Source: RH-AL1 sp965198485 (GTDB taxonomy: Bacteria > Pseudomonadota > Alphaproteobacteria > Rhizobiales > Beijerinckiaceae). From it: a stretch of DNA of 64,000 bases. Position 1 is the first letter of the stretch, and each line of letters opens with the position of its first letter. Below, piece by piece: positions 53,053 to 60,794 of the stretch. The translations under genes and the position numbers were made by a program. Where the stretch lies: positions 3,348,001 through 3,412,000 of the forward strand of contig CBDAPQ010000005.1 in the NCBI GenBank assembly GCA_965198485.1. The letters are read 5' to 3'. The notes under the pieces were generated by a model. It saw only the letters and a list, made by a program, of their open reading frames with translations. It ran no database searches and was not told the DNA's origin.

Positions 53053-54297
53053 GTGCTCGATCGGCGCGACGTTCTCGGCGGCCTGGTCGCCACGCTGGGT
53101 GTCATCGGGCGCGCCGAGGCTGCCACGCCGGCGCCACTGGTGCTGGAGGCCAAGCCGGACCAGGCGGTGCTGGCCTACGGCGGCAGCATGCCCGGCCCGC
53201 TGATCCGGATCCGCAAGGGCGAGGTGGTGGCGGTGACTCTCGAGAACGGGCTGGAGCAGCCGACCACGCTGACCTGGCACGGGGTGCGGGTGGCCAATGC
53301 TATGGACGGCGTCGGCGGGCTGACCCAGCCGGCGGTACCGCCCGGTGGCAGTTTTGGCTACCGCTTCACCCCGCCCGACTCCGGCACCTTCTGGTACCAC
53401 CCGCATGCCACGCCACGCGCGGCGGAGCAGTCCGGGCGCGGGCTTCACGGGGTGCTGATCGTCGACGAGGCCGAGCCGCCGGCGGTCGACGACGACATCC
53501 TGGTGGTGCTCGGCGACGCCTGGCTCGATCCGGCTGCCGCCGTCACGATCAACGGCCAAGCCACGCCATTGTCTCGCGCGGTCCGGCCCGGCGCCCGGCT
53601 CAGGCTGCGGCTCGTCAACGCCTGCCCCTCGCGCATCGCCATCGTCAGCGTGGTCGGGGCGGTGCCGAGCGTCATCGCCGTCGACGGACAGCCCAGCGAG
53701 CTGTTCCGGCCGGCCGGCGGCACCGTGCCGATCGGGCCCGGCGAGCGGTTCGAGCTGATGCTCGACATGCCGGCCGAGGCCGGCGCCAGGGTGGGGTTGG
53801 TGCTGCGCGGCGGCGCGGAGGGACACGGCGACCTGCCGCTGCTGGCGGTGACGGCCACGGGGACGCCGGTGGCGGCGCACCCACCGATCGCCAAGCTGCC
53901 GGCCAACCCGCTGCTGCCCCAGCGCATTGCGCTGGAGAGGGCCTCGCGCCACGACGTGTCGATCGCCGCGGCGGGAGGCGGTCGCTGGAGCGTCAACGGC
54001 GTCGAGGCCATGCCGGCCAGGCCGCTGTTCAGCGTGGCGCGCGGCACCCCCGTGACGCTGACCTTGCGCAACGGGAGCGATCTCGTCCAGCCCCTGCACG
54101 TCCACGGCCATTGCTGGCGGCTGCTGCACGACCTCGACGACGGCTGGGACCCATACTGGCGCGAGTCGGTGCTGCTCGCCCCGGGCAAGACCAAGCACGT
54201 CGCCTTCGTCGCCGACAATCCCGGCCGCTGGGCGCTGGTCTCGGGCGACCTGCGCCGGCAGGACGCCGGGCTTTCGACCTGGTTCGAGGTGAGATGA
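53053..54297 (+). CDS. Multicopper-oxidase-like protein lacking key copper ligands
   Basis: A 414-residue cupredoxin-type protein with a Tat signal (MLDRRDVLGGLVATLGVIGR). GTG 53053 has ggagg at ideal spacing; ATG 53026 is in frame. The cupredoxin domains are recognisable: LTWHGVR (H76), WYHPH (H116, H118) and LHVHGHCW. The usual first HWHG His is a Thr, the H of HPxHxH is a Gln, and the C-terminal HCHxxxH motif is replaced (NPGRWALVSGDLRRQDAGL), so T1 and T3 ligands are missing. It is probably not a classic oxidase. The next gene overlaps its stop. Confidence 0.85.
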   Translation: MLDRRDVLGGLVATLGVIGRAEAATPAPLVLEAKPDQAVLAYGGSMPGPLIRIRKGEVVAVTLENGLEQPTTLTWHGVRVANAMDGVGGLTQPAVPPGGSFGYRFTPPDSGTFWYHPHATPRAAEQSGRGLHGVLIVDEAEPPAVDDDILVVLGDAWLDPAAAVTINGQATPLSRAVRPGARLRLRLVNACPSRIAIVSVVGAVPSVIAVDGQPSELFRPAGGTVPIGPGERFELMLDMPAEAGARVGLVLRGGAEGHGDLPLLAVTATGTPVAAHPPIAKLPANPLLPQRIALERASRHDVSIAAAGGGRWSVNGVEAMPARPLFSVARGTPVTLTLRNGSDLVQPLHVHGHCWRLLHDLDDGWDPYWRESVLLAPGKTKHVAFVADNPGRWALVSGDLRRQDAGLSTWFEVR

Positions 54298-54488
54298 TGT
54301 CGCAGAGCCTCGACTACGCCAAGGAGGTCTACGCCGCCTGCGCTACGGTCGGCTTCTCGGAAGGGCCGGCGGCGACGCTGAAGGCGCTCCTCGACAAGCT
54401 CGCCGCCGGGCAGGACGTCGCCGAGGCCGAGTTGCTGCGCGCCGCACAAGAAGCACATCGCGCCGCGGCGAACTGGGCTGGTCGTTGA
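54294..54488 (+). CDS. Small protein coupled to the multicopper-like gene
   Basis: A 64-residue protein starting at ATG 54294 (ATGA overlap with the upstream stop; another ATG follows). It is helical with one Cys (AKEVYAACATVGFSEGPAAT and KLAAGQDVAEAELLRAAQE). No known domain. The coupling suggests a linked role, perhaps a partner of the exported protein. Confidence 0.6.
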   Translation: MMSQSLDYAKEVYAACATVGFSEGPAATLKALLDKLAAGQDVAEAELLRAAQEAHRAAANWAGR

Positions 54489-54517
54489 AGGTTGTCGATG
54501 ATCGATAAGGAGTGGCG

Positions 54518-54703
54518 ATGAGCGACCCGAAGAACGTCAACGACATCGAAGGCAGCAAGACGGCCAAGCCCTTCCACGAGGGCGAGGAGGCCGGTGGCGA
54601 CGCCAGCCCCGGCATGGAGGAGGCGCCACATGACCGCGCCGACGCAGTCGGCGACCCCAAGAAAAAGGCCGAGATGGCGAAGACGACGCAGCGCCAAGAA
54701 TAG
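54518..54703 (+). CDS. Small acidic hypothetical protein
   Basis: A 61-residue, highly charged, probably disordered peptide (MSDPKNVNDIEGSKTAKPFH and EGEEAGGDASPGMEEAPHDR). The start codon ATG 54518 has a ribosome binding site (aagg). It may be a stress-associated peptide; no function is known. Confidence 0.5.
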   Translation: MSDPKNVNDIEGSKTAKPFHEGEEAGGDASPGMEEAPHDRADAVGDPKKKAEMAKTTQRQE

Positions 54704-54718
54704 GCGCAGCAACGCGCC

Positions 54719-54877
54719 TCAGAGTCGGCCGGTCAGCAGCATGATGATCAGGATCAGCACGACCAGGCCGAGGATGCCCGACGGGAAATAGCCGAAATGC
54801 ACCAGGCCGATCGACGGAAGGCCGCCGAAGGCTGCTATGACCAGGATGATGATGAGGATGAGGACGATCGGGTTCAT
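54719..54877 (-). CDS. DUF3309-type small membrane protein
   Basis: A 52-residue hydrophobic peptide from ATG 54877: MNPIVLILIIILVIAAFGG, a Gly/Pro turn (LPSIGLVHFGYFPSG), and ILGLVVLILIIMLLTGRL. The two-helix hairpin with a central turn is the DUF3309 pattern. Function unknown; found widely in proteobacteria. Confidence 0.75.
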   Translation of the reverse strand: MNPIVLILIIILVIAAFGGLPSIGLVHFGYFPSGILGLVVLILIIMLLTGRL

Positions 54878-55014
54878 GGAAGCCTCGTTAAAACAGCGCC
54901 ATAGAAGCGCTCGGCTCGACAGGAAAGGCAACCGCCTTTTTTGACTTGTCCCGAGCCGGTTGCGCCGGTGCGAACGCGAAGTGTTCGCCACGTGCTTTAG
55001 GATAATGTGGACTC

Positions 55015-55611
55015 ATGAGCGCAATGGGTCTGCGGCGCACGGCGTCGATCGTCGCCACCCTCAACCTCGGCATGTTCGCCGCAGAGATCGCCGTGGCGCT
55101 GGCCGGCGGATCGGTGTCGCTCTTCGCCGATTCCGTCGATTTTTTCGAGGACGCCTCCATCAACCTGCTGATCCTCGCCGGGCTCGGCTGGAGTGCCCGC
55201 GCAAGGGCCCGGCTCGGCATGGGGCTCGCGGCGATCATCCTCGCGCCGAGCCTCGCCACGCTCGTCATGGCTTGGCACCGCTACGCCTCAGGCACGCCGC
55301 CAAAAGCATTGGCCGTGGGCATGACCGGGCTCGCCGCGCTGCTCGTGAACACCGCTTGCGCGGTGCTGCTGGCCCGCCATCGCGAGGCGGCCGGCAGCCT
55401 CACCCGTGCGGCGTTCCTTTCGGCACGCAACGACACGCTCGCCAACGTGGCGATCATCGCCGTCGGCGTCGTGACGCTGTGGTGGCGTTCGCCCTGGCCC
55501 GATCTCGGCGTGGGCCTCGCGATCGGCCTCGTCAACGCAGGTGCCGCCTGGGAGGTCTGGGAGGCGGCACGCGACGAGCATCGCCTTGCCGATGGTCTTG
55601 ATCCGGGCTGA
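55015..55611 (+). CDS. Cation diffusion facilitator-like transporter
   Basis: A 198-residue membrane protein with about six helices. Metal-site-like motifs are SLFADSVDFFEDASIN (helix 2) and AFLSARNDTLANVAII (helix 5), both in CDF positions. It lacks the cytosolic C-terminal domain, giving a short form. It probably exports divalent cations. ATG 55015; no RBS stronger than agga. Confidence 0.8.
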   Translation: MSAMGLRRTASIVATLNLGMFAAEIAVALAGGSVSLFADSVDFFEDASINLLILAGLGWSARARARLGMGLAAIILAPSLATLVMAWHRYASGTPPKALAVGMTGLAALLVNTACAVLLARHREAAGSLTRAAFLSARNDTLANVAIIAVGVVTLWWRSPWPDLGVGLAIGLVNAGAAWEVWEAARDEHRLADGLDPG

Positions 55612-55619
55612 GCCCGCGA

Positions 55620-56084
55620 TCAGGCGGCGTGCGACTTCGGCTCTTCGGCCAGGATCGCGTAGATCATGCCGGCGTCGCGGGTGCCGCGAAGCTTGGCGGT
55701 CACGGCGGGCGAGCGCAACAGGCGGGCGCCGCGCGCCAAGGCCTTGAGGTGATCGGCGCCGGCAGTCTCGGGCGCGATCAGCAGCAGGACGAGGTCCACC
55801 GGCTCGCCGTCGAGCGCCTCGAAATCGATCGGCTTCTCGATCCGCGCGAACACCCCGAAGATCCGGTCGACCTTGGCGAGCTTGCCGTGAGGAATGGCGA
55901 TGCCGTTGCCGATCCCCGTCGAACCGAGCCGCTCGCGCTGGACCAGGGCGTCGAAGACCTCGCGCGTGCTGAGGCCGCAATGGCGTGAGGCATGCTCGCT
56001 CAGCTCGGACAAGGCCTGTTTCTTGTTCGCAACCCTGAGGGACGGCAGGATGGCGTCGCGGGCGATGAGGTCGGTCAAGGTCAT
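55620..56084 (-). CDS. ptsN: PTS IIA-like nitrogen regulatory protein PtsN
   Basis: A 154-residue EIIA(Ntr). The phosphorylated His is H66 in IGNGIAIPHGKLAKVD. It regulates K+ transport, RpoN-related functions and others, and accepts phosphate from HPr/NPr. ATG 56084 is used; upstream residues are not needed. It lies downstream of hpf in the same direction, the usual rpoN-hpf-ptsN order, although rpoN is not next to hpf here. Confidence 0.93.
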   Translation of the reverse strand: MTLTDLIARDAILPSLRVANKKQALSELSEHASRHCGLSTREVFDALVQRERLGSTGIGNGIAIPHGKLAKVDRIFGVFARIEKPIDFEALDGEPVDLVLLLIAPETAGADHLKALARGARLLRSPAVTAKLRGTRDAGMIYAILAEEPKSHAA

Positions 56085-56288
56085 CGAAAACGCTTGTGAT
56101 CCAGGGCGGCGGTGATCCGGCAACACCGGAGCCAAGGTCGGCCCCGATCCACCCAATGTCGTAACCGCGCCGGCTTGGCAAAGGTCCCGAATCGTCCGTG
56201 AGGCAGCTGTACGAGAACGGGCGGCCTCTCGGTTGACCGCCTGGGCCGTCTCCATAGCACGGAGGCGGCTGAACTCAAGGTGAAGGGC

Positions 56289-56891
56289 TCAGGCCGAATG
56301 CCCATTGAGCGTGCCGAGAGGGTCGATCCAACCGATGTTGCCGTCCGGGCGACGGTACACGAAGTTGATGCGGGCGTTCTCGGCGTAGCGGAACACCACG
56401 ACCGGGCAGTCGGCCGCGTCGAGCTTCTCGACGGCGGCCGCCACGGTCATCTCGGCGATGCCGGTCGCATGCTCCGCCACCACCGCCGGGAAGCAGGGCA
56501 CGTCGTCGAGACCGTCATCCTCGATCTCGGAGAGCGGCGGCAGGGCGAGGGCCTTGGCGGCGCTGACGTCGAGGCCGTCGGCGTGGCCGTTGGCGCCGTG
56601 GCGGTCCAGCGTTCGCTTGCGATGGTCGCGAAGGCGCCGCTCGATGCGGTCGGCCGCCTTGTCGAAACTGGCGTAAGGCTCCTGCGCGAGCGCCTCGACC
56701 TGCAGGGTGATGCCGGCCTTGAGGAACAGGGTGCAATCGGCGCGGTAGCCCGACCCCTCGGGCTCGATTGTCACGTGGCCGGTCGGCCGCCCGGCGTTGT
56801 ACTTGGCGACGACACCGTCGATGCGGCTGTGGACGTGAGTTCGCAGGGCCTCGCCGATCGCGAGATTCTTGCCCGAAACGCGCAGCGTCAT
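56289..56891 (-). CDS. hpf: Ribosome hibernation promoting factor, long form
   Basis: A 200-residue protein. The N-terminal ribosome-binding domain is TLRVSGKNLAIGEALRTHVH, and the C-terminal dimerisation domain (about 140-200) has CPVVVFRYAENARINFVYRR. The long form dimerises 70S ribosomes to 100S in stationary phase. ATG 56891. It precedes ptsN (204-base gap). Confidence 0.9.
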   Translation of the reverse strand: MTLRVSGKNLAIGEALRTHVHSRIDGVVAKYNAGRPTGHVTIEPEGSGYRADCTLFLKAGITLQVEALAQEPYASFDKAADRIERRLRDHRKRTLDRHGANGHADGLDVSAAKALALPPLSEIEDDGLDDVPCFPAVVAEHATGIAEMTVAAAVEKLDAADCPVVVFRYAENARINFVYRRPDGNIGWIDPLGTLNGHSA

Positions 56892-57233
56892 GGTCGGCCT
56901 CCGTGTGAGCCCTGGCGCGCGGCGCCTTCCGGCTGCGCGCCGGATCGACAAGGTAGGGACCGGCGCGGCAGCAAGTCAACAAGCGTTTGCGCGGGAGAAC
57001 GAACGAGACGGCGGGATCAAGCTTTACGTTCGAGGTCTCTGCGCGACCATTAGGTCGAAGCGCTGCAATAGCGCGCCGGCCGGGACGACCGGCCTGCTCA
57101 CGGCTCTCGCCCCCCCCCCCCCGTCGTCGCGCCGGGACCTCCGCCACCGCAACCTTGGCGCTTTCCTGTTCAGCTCGGGCAACGATGCCGCCTCGATCGC
57201 AGTTGCGATTGCGTTTGTTGCCAGGACCGGCCC
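56892..57233. other. Intergenic stretch with a 13-C tract
   Basis: 342 bases between divergent hpf and GMC genes. It includes an uninterrupted run of 13 C (57110-57122). A frame to 57237 reads through the run but is Arg/Pro-rich and unconvincing. Both promoters should be here. Confidence 0.5.
57110..57122. repeat. Homopolymer tract, 13 C
   Basis: Thirteen successive C on the plus strand, 111 bases before the GMC gene start. It may slip in replication or be a sequencing error. Confidence 0.9.
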
Positions 57234-58805
57234 ATGAGCGAGCACTACGACGTCATCATCATTGGCAGCGGGCCAGGCGGCGGCTCCGTCGCTACGGTCC
57301 TGGCGCCGACCGGCAAGAAAGTGCTCATGCTGGAGCGCGGCGGCTATCTCCCGCGCTCGCAGCAGAACTGGGACTCCAAGACCGTCTTCGTCGACGGCAC
57401 CTACCAGGCCAAAGAAACCTGGTTCAGCCGGAAGGGCGAGAGCTTCCATCCCGGCCTGCACTATTGGGTCGGCGGCAACTCCAAGGTCTACGGCGCGGCA
57501 CTCTTCCGCCTGCGCGAGAAGGACTTCACCGAGTTCGCGACGCACGACGGCATTTCGCCGGGCTGGCCGCTCGGCTACGACGTCTTCGAGCCCTACTACG
57601 GCCGGGCCGAAGTGTTGTTCGAGGTTCGCGGCCAGCGCGGAGAGGATCCGCTGGAGCCGTGGACGTCGACGCCCTACGCGCATGCGCCGGTCAAGCACGA
57701 GCCGCGCGTCCAGCAACTCTCGGAGGATTGGGCCAAGGCCGGCGTGCACCCGTTCCACCTGCCGCTTGGCATCAAGCTTGAGCAGGAGGCGGACGGTCGT
57801 CCGACTCCGCATTCACCCTGCATCCGCTGCGATGCCTTTGACGGCTTCCCCTGCGCGATCAACGCCAAGGCGGATTCGCAGATCATCTGCGTCGATCCGA
57901 TGAAGAAGGCGCACGAGAACTTCACTCTGCTCACCGGCGCCTACGTCGAGCGGCTCGAGACCGACGCCCTCGGGCGCAGCGTCAAAACCGTGCACGTCAC
58001 GCGCGATGGCCGGGCCGAGACCTACTCCGCCGATATCGTCGTGGTCGCCTGCGGCGCGCTCTCCTCGGCCCTGCTGTTCCTGCGCTCGACGAGCGACAGG
58101 CATCCCAACGGCCTCGCCAACAGGTCGGATCTCGTCGGGCGCAACTATGTGCGCCACAAGATGAGCGTGCTGATGGCGCTGCTGAAGAAATCCAACGAGA
58201 CAGTGTTCCAGAAGACGCTGGCTGTCAGCGACTTCTATTTCGGCTCAAAGGAGTACGATTACCCCGTGGGTCTCATCCAGATGTGTGCAACCTCGCATGG
58301 CGAGCAGGTCCGCGGCGAGGCGGTGCCGGGCTTTGTCGACAAGTTCCTTCCCGACATGCCCTTCGACGTCGTGGCCAAGCACTCGATGGATTTCTGGCTG
58401 CAGACCGAGGACATCCCGCTCGCCGAAAACCGCATCACCTATCAGGGCGGCAAGGTCTTCCTCGACGTCACCGAAACCAACACGAAGCCGGCCAACGACC
58501 TGAAAAAGGAGCTGGAGAAGCTGTGCTCGAGCACCGGCGCCAGCACGATGATGCTCGAGCGCAGCCTCTACCTCGGCAAGGGAATCCCGCTGAACGGCAC
58601 GGCGCACCAGGCCGGCACGCTGAAGTTCGGCGAGGACCCGAAGACCTCGGTGCTAGACCTCGACTGTAAGGCTCACGAACTCGACAACGTCTACGTCGCC
58701 GATGCCAGCTTCTTCCCCTCAATCGGCGCGGTGAACCCGACGCTGACGATCATCGCCAACGCGCTGCGCGTCGGCGACATCATCAAGGCGCGGCTCGCCG
58801 CTTGA
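57234..58805 (+). CDS. GMC-family FAD oxidoreductase
   Basis: A 523-residue flavoenzyme. FAD fold: YDVIIIGSGPGGGSVATVLA with VLMLERGGYLP. HYWVGGNSKVYGAALFRL is the substrate-lid region. The C-terminal GMC motif has LNGTAHQAGTLKFG, VADASFFPSIGAVNPTLTII. H608 of GTAHQAG may be a base. It oxidises alcohols or aldehydes. Substrate unknown. A ribosome binding site is not obvious. A strong terminator follows. Confidence 0.92.
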   Translation: MSEHYDVIIIGSGPGGGSVATVLAPTGKKVLMLERGGYLPRSQQNWDSKTVFVDGTYQAKETWFSRKGESFHPGLHYWVGGNSKVYGAALFRLREKDFTEFATHDGISPGWPLGYDVFEPYYGRAEVLFEVRGQRGEDPLEPWTSTPYAHAPVKHEPRVQQLSEDWAKAGVHPFHLPLGIKLEQEADGRPTPHSPCIRCDAFDGFPCAINAKADSQIICVDPMKKAHENFTLLTGAYVERLETDALGRSVKTVHVTRDGRAETYSADIVVVACGALSSALLFLRSTSDRHPNGLANRSDLVGRNYVRHKMSVLMALLKKSNETVFQKTLAVSDFYFGSKEYDYPVGLIQMCATSHGEQVRGEAVPGFVDKFLPDMPFDVVAKHSMDFWLQTEDIPLAENRITYQGGKVFLDVTETNTKPANDLKKELEKLCSSTGASTMMLERSLYLGKGIPLNGTAHQAGTLKFGEDPKTSVLDLDCKAHELDNVYVADASFFPSIGAVNPTLTIIANALRVGDIIKARLAA

Positions 58806-58814
58806 GACTGGCGG

Positions 58815-58845
58815 CTGCAGGGCGGTGGTCGCCACCGCCCTGCAG
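58815..58845 (+). terminator. Terminator after the GMC gene
   Basis: CTGCAGGGCGGTGG and CCACCGCCCTGCAG form a 14-base-pair perfect stem with a TCG loop, followed by ttcctt. It is 10 bases past the GMC stop. Confidence 0.85.
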
Positions 58846-58936
58846 TTCCTTGCTGAGCCCTCTTCGTCCTCATCAGGCATGAAATGCCTTGAGCCCGTCC
58901 GCCGGCGGTTGGGCGGCCGACGTCGTGGGCCGCCAC

Positions 58937-60706
58937 CTAAGCAAGATGGCTCTGGATACGATCTAGCATCATCGCCGCGGCGGCACTCGTTGTGAGGTTG
59001 TGGTCGAGGCCGTCGATGATCTCGACCGATACATTGGCGTGGCGCAGCTTGCGCCCGCCGGCGCCGAAATAGGCACGAAGCTCGTTCACGCTCGGATCGC
59101 CTTCCGTGAAGATCATCGCGATGCGGGTTCCGCGCGCGGCGAACTGATCGAAGAGACCGGTCACACGCGCCGCCATCGTATCGCGCAGGATCGGAGAGTG
59201 CGAGCGAAGTGGCATGCGCGCCACTACGTTGCCGACCCTCTTCCTCAGAAGGAAAGTCATGGCCGGGACCAAGCGGTGGCGGCTTCGCACGAGCTTGCCC
59301 AGCGCACCGTTGCTCTTGAGATCGCCGACATAGTCTTTCATGGAGCGGAGCCCGAAGCGGATCACGTCCTCCATGCTCTCCGACGGGTTCCAAACGAAGC
59401 GCTGCGGATTGAAGATGATGATTTCGCTCACGCGCGGATCGGCTGCCGCTGCCGACAGTGCGATGAAGGCGCCGGAGCAGACGCCCGAGAGCGCGATGCG
59501 GACGTGTCCTCGCCCGGCGAGCACGTCCACGGCGGCACGCACGTCGGGCAGCAGAAGGTCGGAATAGACGAGGTTGGCCGGGTGTTCGGGATCGTCGCGG
59601 CTTTCTCCGAGCCCGGCGTTGTCGAAACGGAGGCTGGTAATCCCGACGGCCGCGAGGGCACGCGCATGGTCGACGCTGCTGCGGCGCCAGCCGACGTGGG
59701 GGTTGAGGCCGCGGTTGAGCATCACGACGGCGGGGGCATCGGCGCGCTCGGCCAGCGGTCGCGTGAGCACGCCGAAGAGCCCGTCGGCGGGACCGAAGCG
59801 GATCGGCTCCTCGCGAAAGATCCCGGTCACGAGAGCGTCCGGGAAGCGCGGCGCCCGCGCGGCCTGGGCCGCGTCCGCGGGCGCGACGCGCTGCAGCGCC
59901 GCGACGATGCGCTCGGGCGACACCGGCAGCGGCTGGATCTCGGTCGCGTCCGACACCATGAGATGATAGGGCTCGATCGGCTCGAGAGTGACGCCGAGGC
60001 CAGCCCGGCGCAGGTGCTCGGACACTTCGGCCCCCGACTTCCGGTCGGCGCTGTCGAAGATCGTCACGTCAAGCGCATTCAGGTCCGCGACCTTCGTTAG
60101 ATCGAGCGTCTTGAGGCTGGCGAACATCTCGCGGGAGAGGCCGAAGCCGACGACACTTAAGCCCTCGTCGGGGTCGAGCTCGAAATTGATGCCAAGCCGT
60201 TCGGCGACCATGGTCGACGTCGCCGAGAGTTCGCGCATGTAGTGCCGTCCGCGGACGACGGGCGCGATGAGCTGCAGCGCCACGACATCGCTGCGCGAAC
60301 GCGCCGCCTCGACCGCCAGCATCGCCCCGAGTGATTGCCCGATGAAGATGAAGCGGCGCACTCCCGAGTTCAGTCGGAGCATCTGGGCCGCATCGTGAAT
60401 GGACTCGACCCAGGGCGCGAAGCTTACGATTGAGGTGGCTTTACCCAGGGAATCGCCGGTGCCGGGATAATCGAAGCGAAGGCAGGGATAGCCGGCGGCG
60501 GAGATCGCCTCGGCGAGCAATCGCCAGCTCTTGCGGATCAAGAGATCCTCGAACCCCCACGGCGCGCAGAGCACGACGCCCGTCGATCCGCCGGCCGGAT
60601 GGAAGAAACCGGCGCAGCCGTTGAAGGCGCAGGGCACCCCGTAGCGCCGGCCCTCCGGCACGATCTCGGCGGAAAGCTCGCTGGGCGCCTCGAAGACCAT
60701 GTGCAT
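58937..60706 (-). CDS. Tandem alpha/beta hydrolase, exosortase/EPS-associated type
   Basis: A 589-residue protein with two alpha/beta hydrolase units. Unit 1: VVLCAPWGFEDLLIRKSWRL, YPGTGDSLGKATS, FIFIGQSLGAMLAVE (nucleophile Ser in GQSLG). Unit 2: VVMLNRGLNPHVGWRRSSVD, RFDNAGLGESRDDPE, IALSGVCSGAFIALSAA (nucleophile position is Cys/Ser in SGVCSG) and a C-terminal DGLDHNLT His. ATG 60706 has gaggg; ATG 60700 also fits. Similar hydrolases sit near exosortase or EPS genes. The next gene is ExoP-like. Confidence 0.82.
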   Translation of the reverse strand: MHMVFEAPSELSAEIVPEGRRYGVPCAFNGCAGFFHPAGGSTGVVLCAPWGFEDLLIRKSWRLLAEAISAAGYPCLRFDYPGTGDSLGKATSIVSFAPWVESIHDAAQMLRLNSGVRRFIFIGQSLGAMLAVEAARSRSDVVALQLIAPVVRGRHYMRELSATSTMVAERLGINFELDPDEGLSVVGFGLSREMFASLKTLDLTKVADLNALDVTIFDSADRKSGAEVSEHLRRAGLGVTLEPIEPYHLMVSDATEIQPLPVSPERIVAALQRVAPADAAQAARAPRFPDALVTGIFREEPIRFGPADGLFGVLTRPLAERADAPAVVMLNRGLNPHVGWRRSSVDHARALAAVGITSLRFDNAGLGESRDDPEHPANLVYSDLLLPDVRAAVDVLAGRGHVRIALSGVCSGAFIALSAAAADPRVSEIIIFNPQRFVWNPSESMEDVIRFGLRSMKDYVGDLKSNGALGKLVRSRHRLVPAMTFLLRKRVGNVVARMPLRSHSPILRDTMAARVTGLFDQFAARGTRIAMIFTEGDPSVNELRAYFGAGGRKLRHANVSVEIIDGLDHNLTTSAAAAMMLDRIQSHLA

Positions 60707-60794
60707 GCGGGAAGCCCTCGCGGCGATCGTCCCTGACGATACCGTGATGATCTTTCCAATTTCTTGCGAGCGCGGAGAACCTCCGACGGACGGG

